From assembly GCA_963972255.1 (NCBI GenBank), contig CAXATO010000012.1, positions 109,233-173,232 of the forward strand: a stretch of DNA of 64,000 nt, written 5' to 3'. This document shows positions 49,777-61,099 of the stretch, piece after piece. This DNA is from UBA1479 sp002706405 (lineage in GTDB: Bacteria > Pseudomonadota > Alphaproteobacteria > Rhodospirillales > Casp-alpha2). Made by a program: the position numbers and the translations under genes. The notes beneath the pieces were generated by a model, which saw only the letters and a list, made by a program, of their open reading frames with translations, was not told the origin of the DNA and did not search any database. Positions within the stretch are counted from its first letter, which is position 1. Each line of letters begins with the position of its first letter.

Positions 49777-51021
49777 ATGGCAGATCTGCAACCCGTTCGC
49801 GGGACCCACGACATTCTGGCCGACGATTTCCGCCTGCACCGCCATATCTGTGACCGGGCGGCAGCCCTGGCCGCCTGCCATGGCTTCCAGGAAATGACGC
49901 CGCCGATCTTCGAGTTCACGGAAGTGTTCTCGCGCACGTTGGGTGAGACGTCCGACGTGGTGACGAAGGAGATGTATACCTTCGACGACCGGGGCGGCGA
50001 TTCCATTACGCTCCGGCCCGAATTCACGGCCGGCATCGCGCGGGCCTTCATGTCTAACGGCCTGGCTCAGGATGCGCCGCTGAAGTTCTTCGCCCGCGGG
50101 CCCGTGTTCCGCCACGAACGCCCGCAAAAGGGCCGCCTGCGCCAGTTCCATCAGATCGACGTGGAGATTCTCGGTGTGCCGGGGGCCCAGGCGGATATCG
50201 AGGTCATCGCCCTGGCCGCCCATATCCTCGACGATTTGGGCGTGGCCAAGGACGTGCGGCTTGAACTGAACACTCTGGGCGATCCGGAAAGCCGCCTGAG
50301 CTATCGCGGCGTGCTGCTCGACTATCTGGCCAAATACCGCAACGATCTCAGCGAGGACAGCCGCACGCGGATGGACAAGAACCCGCTGCGCATCTTCGAT
50401 TCAAAGGATAAGGGCGATCAGGACATCATGTCCTCGGCGCCCTTGCTGCAGGACCATCTCAACGACACCTCGCGTGCGTTCTTCGACGACGTGCTGGCCG
50501 GGCTCGACGCCCTGGGCATCGCCTATGAGGTCCAGCCGCGCCTGGTTCGCGGGCTCGATTATTATTCCCATACCGCCTTCGAATTCGTCACCGGGACCCT
50601 GGGCGCGCAAGGCACCGTCCTGGCCGGCGGCCGCTATGACGGCCTGATGGAACAGATGGGCGGGCGGCCGACGCCGGGGATCGGCTGGGCCGCGGGGGTC
50701 GAGCGCCTGGCCATGATGCTCGGCGCGGCGCCGGCGGGTGACCGCCCCATCGTCGTCATCCCCATGGGCGACGAGGCGATGGCCCCGGCCATGAAGGCCG
50801 CCCACGACCTGCGTCGGGCCGGCCATACGGTCGACATGGGATATTCCGGCAACCTGAAAAAGCGTCTGGCGCGGGCCAATAAGGCGAACGCCAAGGCCGT
50901 GCTGATTCTGGGTTCCGACGAACTGGCACGGGGGGTCGCGACCCTGCGCAACATGGAATCCGGCACCCAGGCCGAACTCAAACTCTCCGAGATCGTTGAA
51001 ACCCTGAAGCTTCACTTCTAG
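49777..51021 (+). CDS. hisS: Histidine-tRNA ligase
   Basis: Class II histidyl-tRNA synthetase of 414 residues. Motif 1 lies in the N-terminal GTHDIL region, motif 2 is FRHERPQKGRLRQFHQIDVE (20 residues) and motif 3 is VERLAMML. The histidine-specific segments LVRGLDYY and VLAGGRYDGLMEQMGG are present. A C-terminal anticodon-binding domain follows (about 320-414). It lies 12 bp after ispG and 12 bp before hemA. Secure. Confidence 0.96.
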   Translation: MADLQPVRGTHDILADDFRLHRHICDRAAALAACHGFQEMTPPIFEFTEVFSRTLGETSDVVTKEMYTFDDRGGDSITLRPEFTAGIARAFMSNGLAQDAPLKFFARGPVFRHERPQKGRLRQFHQIDVEILGVPGAQADIEVIALAAHILDDLGVAKDVRLELNTLGDPESRLSYRGVLLDYLAKYRNDLSEDSRTRMDKNPLRIFDSKDKGDQDIMSSAPLLQDHLNDTSRAFFDDVLAGLDALGIAYEVQPRLVRGLDYYSHTAFEFVTGTLGAQGTVLAGGRYDGLMEQMGGRPTPGIGWAAGVERLAMMLGAAPAGDRPIVVIPMGDEAMAPAMKAAHDLRRAGHTVDMGYSGNLKKRLARANKANAKAVLILGSDELARGVATLRNMESGTQAELKLSEIVETLKLHF

Positions 51022-51033
51022 CGAGGCTAGCCC

Positions 51034-52338
51034 ATGCCCGAAGACCGCGCGCAATCCGCCCGGCCCTTCGTGGCCGGGGTCAATCACCGGACAAGCTCTC
51101 TGGGCCTGCGCGACCAGATGTTCATCGAGGACGACGCCGTGTCCGGCGTGCTCGCGCGTCTGCGCGAGGCGGGGGTGGCGGAGGCCGTGCTGCTGTCGAC
51201 CTGCGACCGGGTCGAGGTCGTGGGCGCCGACCCCGACCCTGAAGCGGCGGCGGAAAGGGTGCTCGGCGTGCTGGCCGAGGAAACCCAGGTGCCGCTGGCC
51301 GACCTAAAGGCCCAGGCCAACATCGCCATCGACGATGCGGCGGTCCTGCATCTGTTCAATATCACGGCCTCGCTGGCCAGCCTGGTGATCGGCGAGCCGC
51401 AGGTCCTGGGCCAGGTCAAGGCGGCGCACCGGCTGGCCAAGGACGCGGGCCTGCCGGCGGGTGTTCTCGAAGCCCTGTTGCAGGCCGCCTACGGGGCGGC
51501 CAAGCGGGTGCGCACGGAAACCGGCGTCGGCGAGGGCCCGGTGTCCATCGCCGCCGTCGCGACCATGCTGGTGCAGGATCTGCATGGTGACCTGGAAGGT
51601 GTGTCGGCGCTGCTGGTCGGGGCCGGCGACATGGGCGAGATGGTGGCCGAGGACATGATCGGCGACGGGCTCAGCAACCTGACCGTGATTCATCCGCGCG
51701 AACGCCGGGCCAAGCGCACGGCGCGGGTCCTCAATTGCAATTTCGATCAGTTCGAAAATCTGGCCGATCTGGTGCCGAAGACGGATGTCCTGATCGCCGC
51801 CCTCGGCGGCGGCGGGCGGATTGTCGATAAGGACTTGGTGGCGGCGGCGCTCAAGGCGCGGCGTCGGCGCCCCATCCTGGTGGTCGACACGGCCGTGCCC
51901 GGCGATGTCGACCCGGCGGTTCATGATCTGGACGATGCCTATGTCTATGACTTCGGCGACCTGGAACGCATCGCCATGGAAGGTCTCGTCGGCCGCGGGG
52001 CCGAGGCCGAGGCCGCCCATCGCATCGTCGCCGAGGAAGTGCGGGCCTTCGTCAACGGCCGGCGCGAGCGGGACGCGGGACCGCTGGTCGCGGGCCTGCA
52101 TCGTTATTTCGAGGATCAGCGCGCCCTGGCCTTGTCGGAAGCCGGCGGTGATGCGGAAAAGGCGACGCATCTGCTGGTCGCCCGCCTGCTGCACGGCCCA
52201 TCGACGCGGCTGCGCCGGGCGGCGGCCGAGGCCGACCTGGACCTGGCCTCGGCGGAGCGCCTGATCACCCATTTGTTTCAGCCGGAACCCCCCGATGCCG
52301 ATGGCGGCACGGGCGGCGGCGGCAAGGAGAACACATAA
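51034..52338 (+). CDS. hemA: Glutamyl-tRNA reductase
   Basis: GluTR reduces glutamyl-tRNA to glutamate-1-semialdehyde, first step of the C5 tetrapyrrole route. The 434-residue protein begins AGVNHRTSSLGLRDQM. The nucleophile cysteine C57 is in LLSTCDRVE, where most enzymes have Asn rather than D58. VIGEPQVLGQVK and RTETGVGEGPVSIAAVA are typical. The NADPH region has GAGDMGEMV, but the usual ANRT block is replaced by IHPRERRAK. It overlaps the prfA start by juxtaposed TAAGTG, a layout familiar in gammaproteobacteria. Alphaproteobacteria mainly use ALA synthase instead. Confidence 0.9.
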   Translation: MPEDRAQSARPFVAGVNHRTSSLGLRDQMFIEDDAVSGVLARLREAGVAEAVLLSTCDRVEVVGADPDPEAAAERVLGVLAEETQVPLADLKAQANIAIDDAAVLHLFNITASLASLVIGEPQVLGQVKAAHRLAKDAGLPAGVLEALLQAAYGAAKRVRTETGVGEGPVSIAAVATMLVQDLHGDLEGVSALLVGAGDMGEMVAEDMIGDGLSNLTVIHPRERRAKRTARVLNCNFDQFENLADLVPKTDVLIAALGGGGRIVDKDLVAAALKARRRRPILVVDTAVPGDVDPAVHDLDDAYVYDFGDLERIAMEGLVGRGAEAEAAHRIVAEEVRAFVNGRRERDAGPLVAGLHRYFEDQRALALSEAGGDAEKATHLLVARLLHGPSTRLRRAAAEADLDLASAERLITHLFQPEPPDADGGTGGGGKENT

Positions 52339-53409
52339 GTGAGCCTGAACGAGAGCCTGGACCGGGTCCTGACCCGCTACAAGGAACTGGAAGCCCTGAT
52401 GTCCGAGGGCGGCGCCGGCGGCGAAACGATCGCCAAGCTGGGCAAGGAATATTCCGACCTGGGCCCCGTGGTCGAGGCGGTCAAGGCCTACCGCAAGGCC
52501 CAGACCGACGCCCAGGGCATGGCCGATCTTTTGGCCGATCCGGCGACCGATCCGGACATGCGCGAACTGGCCGAGGAGGAATTCCAGGAACTGAAGGAAA
52601 CCCTGCCGGCCTTGGAGCGCCAGGTGCAGTTGCTGCTGCTGCCCAAGGACGAAGCCGACGAGAAGAACGCGATCCTCGAAGTGCGCGCCGGGACCGGCGG
52701 CGACGAAGCGGCCTTGTTCGCCGCCGATCTGTTCCGCATGTATCAGCGGTACGCGGAAACCCACGGCTGGCGGTTCGAGATCATGAGCGTCAACGAAACG
52801 GGCATCGGCGGCTACAAGGAAGCCATCGCGACGATCTCCGGCAAGGACGTGTTCGCGCGGCTCAAGTTCGAATCCGGCGTGCATCGGGTGCAGCGCATTC
52901 CGGTGACGGAATCGGGGGGGCGAATTCATACCTCGGCGGCGACCGTCGCCGTCATGCCCGAAGCCGAAGAAGTCGATATCGACATCGAGGAAAAAGAGCT
53001 GCGCATCGACGTGTTTCGTGCCTCGGGTCCCGGGGGACAGTCGGTCAACACCACCGATTCCGCCGTGCGCATCACCCACCTGCCGACGGGCCTGGTTGTC
53101 ATCCAGCAGGATGAAAAATCACAGCACAAGAACCGGGCCAAGGCCATGAAGGTGCTGCGTTCGCGGCTGTATGAACGCGAACGCCAGATTCGCGACGACG
53201 CCCGCGCCGCCCAGCGCAAGGGCCAGGTCGGATCGGGCGACCGGTCAGAGCGCATCCGCACCTACAACTTCCCGCAAGGCCGGGTCACCGATCACCGCAT
53301 CAACGTGACCCTGCACAAGCTGGACCGGGTCATGGACGGCGATCTGGATGAACTGATGGACGCGCTGATCAGCGAAGACCAGGCAAGCCGCCTGGCCGAG
53401 ATCGCGTGA
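52339..53409 (+). CDS. prfA: Peptide chain release factor 1
   Basis: RF1 recognises UAA and UAG and triggers peptide release. The 356-residue protein has the universal GGQ motif (RASGPGGQSVNTTDSAV) near residue 230. The codon-reading PxT equivalent is in the domain 2 segment. It starts with GTG 52339, immediately after the hemA stop. Its stop overlaps the prmC start in GTGA, so PrmC, which methylates the GGQ glutamine, is translated in step. Secure. Confidence 0.96.
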   Translation: MSLNESLDRVLTRYKELEALMSEGGAGGETIAKLGKEYSDLGPVVEAVKAYRKAQTDAQGMADLLADPATDPDMRELAEEEFQELKETLPALERQVQLLLLPKDEADEKNAILEVRAGTGGDEAALFAADLFRMYQRYAETHGWRFEIMSVNETGIGGYKEAIATISGKDVFARLKFESGVHRVQRIPVTESGGRIHTSAATVAVMPEAEEVDIDIEEKELRIDVFRASGPGGQSVNTTDSAVRITHLPTGLVVIQQDEKSQHKNRAKAMKVLRSRLYERERQIRDDARAAQRKGQVGSGDRSERIRTYNFPQGRVTDHRINVTLHKLDRVMDGDLDELMDALISEDQASRLAEIA

Positions 53410-54296
53410 CGCAGCGGCCAAGCCGCTTCGCCCCGGGGACCCTGGGCCATGCCGTGGACCAAGGGGCGGCCGACCTGGCGGCGGCGGGGATCGACACCGC
53501 CCGCCTCGACGCCCGCGTGTTGACCGCCCATGTCCTGGGCCGCGAAGCGTCTTTCGTGCTGACCCATCCGGACGCGGTGCTGAGTGCGGCCGAACAGGAT
53601 GCCGCCCGGCGCCTGATCGCCCGCCGTGCCGCTCATGAGCCCGTCTCGCGCATCCTGGGAGAGAAGGAATTCTGGTCCCTGGCCTTCCGGGTGACCGAGG
53701 CGACCCTCACGCCCCGCCCGGAAACCGAAACCCTGGTCGAAGACGCCCTTGCGCGGATTCGCGAAAACGGCCGGGAGGGTGAGGCGCTTCGCCTTCTCGA
53801 TCTCGGCACCGGCACGGGCTGCCTGTTGCTGGCCGTAATGTCGGAACTGCCGCGGGCGACCGGCCTGGGCATCGACATCAGTGCAGAGGCCGTCGCCGTG
53901 GCGGCGGACAATGCCCGGAAACTGGGCCTGGATGATCGGGCGCGGTTTCAGGTTGGTGATTGGGCCGCGGGTCTTGCGGGCCCGTTCGATGTCATCCTGT
54001 CCAACCCGCCCTATATCGCCGAGGCAGATCGGGGAATGTTGCCCCCGGAAGTCCTGGGGTTTGACCCGCATGGGGCCCTGTTCGCGGGGGCACGGGGGCT
54101 CGACGCCTACGCCGCCATCGCTCCCCAGGCGGCAAGGCTTCTGGCACCCGATGGAATCGTCCTTGTCGAACTGGGCCGGGGGCAGGATGCGGATGTCGCC
54201 GCAATCTTTCGCCGCGCCGGGTTGGTCCCAGACGGCACCCGCGCCGATCTGGCGGGAATCCTGCGATCGTTCGCCGCCGTGACGGGGACCAGATGA
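53406..54296 (+). CDS. prmC: Release factor glutamine methyltransferase
   Basis: PrmC methylates the GGQ glutamine of RF1 and RF2. The 296-residue enzyme has a helical N-terminal domain and the SAM motif LLDLGTGTGCLLLAVMSELP. The catalytic NPPY is in VILSNPPYIAEADRG, with the glutamine- and proline-binding arrangement typical of the family. It begins with a GTG that overlaps the last codon of prfA (GTGA). The downstream 340 bp has no gene. Confidence 0.96.
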   Translation: MTQRPSRFAPGTLGHAVDQGAADLAAAGIDTARLDARVLTAHVLGREASFVLTHPDAVLSAAEQDAARRLIARRAAHEPVSRILGEKEFWSLAFRVTEATLTPRPETETLVEDALARIRENGREGEALRLLDLGTGTGCLLLAVMSELPRATGLGIDISAEAVAVAADNARKLGLDDRARFQVGDWAAGLAGPFDVILSNPPYIAEADRGMLPPEVLGFDPHGALFAGARGLDAYAAIAPQAARLLAPDGIVLVELGRGQDADVAAIFRRAGLVPDGTRADLAGILRSFAAVTGTR

Positions 54297-54637
54297 TCTC
54301 GCAAAAAAATGTTGGAATGTCGGCGGCAACCGGTCTAGGGTGCCGATGGTGGCTGTAAGGCCACTTGGGCGGATCGTCCTGTGTGACGCGTCATCGACAT
54401 CCGAAAATCAATTGAAATTCGGACCCAGGTCGCGGCACCGGACAGGCCCCCCGGGATTTCCCTGAGCAAAGTGACGTGCGTCTCCGTTGGGTAACGAGGC
54501 GGTCGTTCTTTGAACAGCCGATACGGCGGGCAAGCGAGATTTGTCTGTCACCGTGGCGGGTGGGGCTGGTCCTTAATCTGGCCGGCCGATAGGGGAAGCG
54601 TACCCAGCAGCCCGCTAACAGCAGTGTTGCAAGGAAA
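54297..54637. other. Gene-free stretch between prmC and DUF4167
   Basis: No gene, tRNA or long open frame is supported here. A weak hairpin GTGGC ... GCCAC (54349-54364) lies about 50 bases after the prmC stop but has no T-run. An AAGGAAA site lies just before the DUF4167 start codon. A promoter for the DUF4167 gene probably lies in the middle of this stretch, but no clear hexamer pair was found. Confidence 0.6.
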
Positions 54638-55297
54638 ATGAACAAAAACTCCAATAACAGACGGTCGCGCGGCCGCGGCGGCAATAAGCGTCACGGCAAC
54701 GTTCGAAATCAAACCTTTGAAAGCAACGGCCCCGGCGTCAAAGTCCGCGGCTCGGCGCAACAGGTTTTGGATAAATATCTGCTCCTGGCGCGGGATGCTT
54801 CTTCCGCCGGCGACCGGATCACGGCTGAATCCTACTTTCAGTTCGCGGAACACTACTTCCGTCTGCTGAATACGGACGAGCAGCGCAATGCGGATCGCAA
54901 CAGCCAGAACCGGGGACGTCCCGAAGGTGGCGCCCGTCAGACTCCGGGCGGCGCCGAAGGCGGGCCCGAGGACAACATGGGCGGCGACTACGACGACGAC
55001 ATGGACAACGACGGTGATCAGGGTGACGACGCCGAGGTTGTCCGTACGGATCGGCCGCAGGCGAACAACGGCGACAACGATGACAATGGCGGGAAACAAT
55101 CCGGTGACGCCGCCAAGGCATCGGAAGAAACGGACCGGCAGGCGTCGAAACCCGCCCGGGCCCCCCGTGGACGTCGTCGCAAGGCACCGGAAGTCCAGCC
55201 GGAAAGCCCGCAGGCCGAACTGCCCATGACGGCCAAGCCGGACGCGAAGCCTGACGTCGAACCCGAACAGCCCGCGGCTACAGACGCCGCTGATTGA
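54638..55297 (+). CDS. DUF4167 family protein
   Basis: A 219-residue protein. The N-terminal 80 residues are the DUF4167 domain, with RGRGGNKRHG, GVKVRGSAQQVLDKYLLLAR and SYFQFAEHYFRLL. The rest is a low-complexity acidic and asparagine/glutamine-rich tail (DDDMDNDGDQGDDAE, PARAPRGRRRK). The basic head and acidic tail are typical for alphaproteobacterial members, whose function is unknown but may involve RNA. It lies alone before clpB on the same strand. Confidence 0.9.
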   Translation: MNKNSNNRRSRGRGGNKRHGNVRNQTFESNGPGVKVRGSAQQVLDKYLLLARDASSAGDRITAESYFQFAEHYFRLLNTDEQRNADRNSQNRGRPEGGARQTPGGAEGGPEDNMGGDYDDDMDNDGDQGDDAEVVRTDRPQANNGDNDDNGGKQSGDAAKASEETDRQASKPARAPRGRRRKAPEVQPESPQAELPMTAKPDAKPDVEPEQPAATDAAD

Positions 55298-55344
55298 CTG
55301 CCTGAATTCCTCAAGCGCGATCCCTGATCGCGCCGTCTTAAAGA

Positions 55345-56109
55345 TCAACGAGGCGAGAGGGACTCTCCGACGGCAGCCGTCCCGGCTTTTGTCACCCGGA
55401 CAAACACGCCCATGTCGGTATGGCCGAACCCGGCCTGCAGGAACTTGACGATGTTCAGGTCGCGCTCGGCCGTTGTCGGGTTGACGCTGGTCGCGCCACA
55501 GCGGCCGATACGTTCCACCGCTTCTCCTTCCGCGCCGCCGATGGTGAGCGATTTCCCCAGCCAGTCAAACTCGGCCCAGGGCTCGATCCCGTCGATATAG
55601 AAATTGGCGCGAAAGCGCAGGAGATCGACCGGCGCCTTGACGACTCGTTCCAGGTCGCGGATCGAGGCCAGATTGATGACCGAAATGACCGGCTTCGATT
55701 GATCGGTCAGACGATCGCCCGGATTGGCTTCGACCAGGCGCGGGCGTCCGCGTGCTTCGTCCTTCATGTAGGCGGCGAAGAAATCCTCGATCATGGTGCG
55801 GCCGATGCGGTCGGTGATGTTTCCGCGCGCGACCTGACGGCCCTGACGCTTGACCGTCAGAATGCCGGTGGTGTCGTCGAAAGACGTTTCAAGGGTCGCC
55901 AGTTTTTCGTTCTTCACCAATTCCAGAAAGTTGCGTTTGGGCATCCATTCCAGATGGTGGCCGCCGCTCACGGGGGTCGACCCCAACGCCACCGCGAATC
56001 TGCGGTCGCCCGGCAGATAATCGTCCGCCGCAAGCTCGGTGGCGGCGAGTGCTTCGGGCGTCAGGCCCTTCACCGGATATCGGTAGATATGTTTGATCTC
56101 GGCAACCAT
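55345..56109 (-). CDS. MOSC domain-containing protein
   Basis: A 254-residue MOSC protein. The N-terminal beta-barrel MOSC_N segment (IKHIYRYPVKGLTPE) is followed by the MOSC domain, with a conserved cysteine in IGRCGATSVNPTTAERD. MOSC domains carry sulfur or handle molybdenum-cofactor-type chemistry, as in YiiM and mARC. No molybdopterin gene is nearby. It is divergent from clpB. The final HTDMGVFVRVTKAG is a typical C-terminus. Start at ATG 56109. Confidence 0.88.
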   Translation of the reverse strand: MVAEIKHIYRYPVKGLTPEALAATELAADDYLPGDRRFAVALGSTPVSGGHHLEWMPKRNFLELVKNEKLATLETSFDDTTGILTVKRQGRQVARGNITDRIGRTMIEDFFAAYMKDEARGRPRLVEANPGDRLTDQSKPVISVINLASIRDLERVVKAPVDLLRFRANFYIDGIEPWAEFDWLGKSLTIGGAEGEAVERIGRCGATSVNPTTAERDLNIVKFLQAGFGHTDMGVFVRVTKAGTAAVGESLSPR

Positions 56110-56173
56110 GGGAAAGCGAGGCTCGTCCTTTCGTCGCCTGACGTCAACGCCTGAAATATTAATTTGTCGAAAG

Positions 56174-56202
56174 ATTGCGCAGGCGCCGCCATAACCCTAT
56201 TT
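56174..56202 (+). promoter_or_regulatory. Possible heat-shock promoter of clpB
   Basis: ATTGCGC (56174-56180) is followed after 14 bases by CCCTATTT (56195-56202), near the sigma-32 -10 consensus CCCCATNT. The -35 match is weak. It would give a leader of about 140 bases. ClpB is commonly controlled by sigma-32, which makes this plausible but unproven. Confidence 0.4.
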
Positions 56203-56245
56203 CATTTGCGGGAATAGAACGTCTATTGCCCTGCATGTTGCCGCC

Positions 56246-56264
56246 GCAAACCTCCCGGGTTTGC
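56246..56264 (+). promoter_or_regulatory. Perfect inverted repeat in the clpB leader
   Basis: GCAAACC (56246-56252) and GGTTTGC (56258-56264) are a perfect 7-bp inverted repeat with a five-base loop. It lies about 85 bases upstream of the clpB start. It could be an operator or a stable hairpin in the 5' leader. Confidence 0.5.
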
Positions 56265-56349
56265 AAGGGATATGTGCTAACACTTGAGAGGAGCGGCCGG
56301 TTCGCCGATTATCGGGAACACACCGCTCTGTCGCCAAAGGACGGGACAG

Positions 56350-58943
<2,594 letters not shown>

Positions 58944-58944
<1 letters not shown>

Positions 58945-59690
58945 TGAACATGACACCTGCATCGGCCCCGCATTGCCCCGTCTGTGACGGGGCCGAGCAG
59001 GTGTTCGAAATGGCTGCCCGCGGCCACGACCTCTATCGCTGCGGCGGCTGCGCCACGATCTACGTGCATGGCCTGCCGTCCAATGCGGACGTGGCGGCCA
59101 TGTACGATGATTCCTACGACGGCGCCACGACGGGCTACTTCGCCAAGGTCGACAAGAAGATGCGCCGTTCGCGCGGCCGCGTCCGCCAACTCAAGAACCT
59201 GGTATCGCCGGGTGCGCGCTTCCTCGACGTCGGCTGTAACGGTGGTTTCGTGGTCGAAGCGGCACGCGAAGCCGGATTCGATGCCTGGGGACTGGAGGTC
59301 GATGGGGTGTCCCTGGCCTATGCCCGCGAGCACTATCCGAAGAACCAATACTTTCTGGGCCTGGTCGAGGACTTCCAGCCGGATCAGGGGTTCGATCTGA
59401 TCTATACGTCAGAGGTCATCGAACATGTCGCGGACGTGCGGCCTTTCATGGCGGCAATCGTGCGGCTGTTGAACCCGGGCGGCGTGGTCTATGTGACGAC
59501 GCCGGACATCAGCCATTGGCGGCGGCCCCGGGATCTGGACAAATGGGACGGCTTTAATCCGCCGGTCCATTGCGTCTATTTCAACCCGGCCAGCATGCGC
59601 CATCTGCTGGAAAGCCTGGGTCTTGAAGTCGTGAAAAAGCTGCCGGCCTTCAAACCCGGTATGAAATTCATCGCACGCAAGCCCCGTTAA
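58944..59690 (+). CDS. Zinc-ribbon class I methyltransferase
   Basis: A 248-residue methyltransferase. The N-terminus carries a zinc-ribbon-like set of cysteines (HCPVCDG and YRCGGCATIY). The SAM motif is FLDVGCNGGFVVEAAREAGF. The C-terminal region includes SEVIEHVADVRPF and the acceptor segment NPGGVVYVTTPD. Such fused enzymes often modify surface polysaccharide or nucleotide-linked sugars. It starts inside the clpB stop (TAATG), so the two are translationally coupled. No partner glycosyltransferase lies in the window. Confidence 0.88.
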
Positions 59691-59768
59691 CTCTCAAAAC
59701 AGAGTGATTTCCGTCACTGTATCGGTTCCGGAATGATATTAGGCTGGTCCCATGAAAGGATCGGCTTG

Positions 59769-60605
59769 ATGGCGGATGTGACTCTCACCAAAGGCGTTCG
59801 GGCAAACCTGCTGCAATTGCAGCGGAATGAGGCCCTGCGTCTGCAGGTCGCCGATAGCTTGGCCACGGGTCGGCGCGTCAATCGTGTCGCCGACGATCCT
59901 CAGGATTTCTATGCCGGCCGCGCGGCGGCCAACCGGGTCGGCGATTTGTTCGAGCTTAAGTCCGGTATCAATCAGGCCCTGTCGTCGGCCGAGGTCGCCT
60001 CGGTCGGTCTGCACGCGGTCGAAGACCTGACCCGCCAGTTGCGCGGCATCGCCACGGCGGCCCAGGGCGGCACGGCGGAACAGCGCCAGGCGGCGGCGGA
60101 ACAGTTCGATCAGATCCGCTCCCAGATCACCAGCCTGGCGGGTGACGCGTCCTATGCCGGGGTCGGTCTGATCGACGACCCGGCCGACGAGCAGACGACG
60201 CGTGTCGGTGACTTGTCCGGCGCCGACATCACGGTCAGCGGCGGGGCCGCGTCCTCCGACGCGCTCGGCATCGGGACGGCTGGCGGCGATTACAACGGGT
60301 TCGCCACAGATGCGGATATCGACGCGGCGCTCAACGATCTCGCCGGGGCGACCCGGCAGGTGCGTTCGAGCGGCCAGCGCGTCGGCGCCGACATCGCGTC
60401 GCTGACGACGCGCCGCGAGTTCACGCAGGACCTTTCCAACACGCTGCAGGCAGCCGAGGACAAGCTGACCGGTGCCGATCTGAACGAGGACGCGGCGCGC
60501 CAGATGGCCTTGCAGCTTCAGGACCGGTTCGCGACCGCGGGCCTCCAGTTCACCGTGCGTACGGAAAGCCTGGTCGCCGATCTTTTGAATTCCGGAAGGG
60601 CGTGA
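59769..60605 (+). CDS. Flagellin
   Basis: The 278-residue protein has the flagellin N-terminal helix pattern (TLTKGVRANLLQLQRNEALR, LATGRRVNRVADDPQDF) and a C-terminal helix (TLQAAEDKLTGADLNEDAAR). The variable middle is short. It resembles the short alphaproteobacterial flagellins. ATG 59769 is chosen, with AAAGGA 13 bases upstream. The stop overlaps the flaF start (TGATG). No other flagellar gene is in the window, so it belongs to a satellite flagellin locus. Confidence 0.9.
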   Translation: MADVTLTKGVRANLLQLQRNEALRLQVADSLATGRRVNRVADDPQDFYAGRAAANRVGDLFELKSGINQALSSAEVASVGLHAVEDLTRQLRGIATAAQGGTAEQRQAAAEQFDQIRSQITSLAGDASYAGVGLIDDPADEQTTRVGDLSGADITVSGGAASSDALGIGTAGGDYNGFATDADIDAALNDLAGATRQVRSSGQRVGADIASLTTRREFTQDLSNTLQAAEDKLTGADLNEDAARQMALQLQDRFATAGLQFTVRTESLVADLLNSGRA

Positions 60606-60985
60606 TGCAGAGCGTTCGCCAACACACCGCCGCTTCGCGGGCTTACGGCCGGGCGCATCATTCGGTCATCTCCGGCCGGCCGGCCGAGGCCGAGGCCTTC
60701 GCCCGTGCCGCCGCCGTCCTGCGCGAGGCCGCCGAACAGCCCCATGACCGGACGCTTCTGGCCCGAGCCCTCGGCTATAATCAGAAACTTTGGACGGTCG
60801 TTCAGGCCGAGGCGTCGGATCCGGGGCATCCCGCGCCGGCCGACATGCGGGACGACATGCTGTCCCTTGCCCGGTTCATGGACCGCGCCACGGCTGAGGC
60901 CCTGGCGGCGGCCGAGCCGCACCTGGACGGCATGATCGCGATCAACGCCAGCCTGTCGTCCGGCCTGTTTGGCCGCCCGGCCTAG
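60605..60985 (+). CDS. flaF: Flagellar biosynthesis regulator FlaF
   Basis: FlaF helps flagellin synthesis or export in alphaproteobacteria, opposing FlbT. The 126-residue helical protein has the family arrangement AASRAYGRAHHSVISGRPAEAE, cited as AASRAYGRAHHS, and the YNQKLWTVVQ segment typical of FlaF. It starts at ATG 60605 within the flagellin stop (TGATG), so the pair is translationally coupled. flbT is not adjacent, unlike in Caulobacter, where the flaF-flbT pair stands together. Confidence 0.9.
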   Translation: MQSVRQHTAASRAYGRAHHSVISGRPAEAEAFARAAAVLREAAEQPHDRTLLARALGYNQKLWTVVQAEASDPGHPAPADMRDDMLSLARFMDRATAEALAAAEPHLDGMIAINASLSSGLFGRPA

Positions 60986-61099
60986 GCATCGCCTGAAACC
61001 CGGCCGGTGAGGGTGTAATCTTCTCCCGCCTTGGCGGCCTGAGTACGGATACCCCGAATATCACGGCATACATGGCGGCCTCTTTCGGTGCCGCGGGCG

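Noticed and set aside
54297..54637. Possible tRNA or small RNA between prmC and DUF4167
   Set aside because: No cloverleaf, T-loop consensus or terminator was found.
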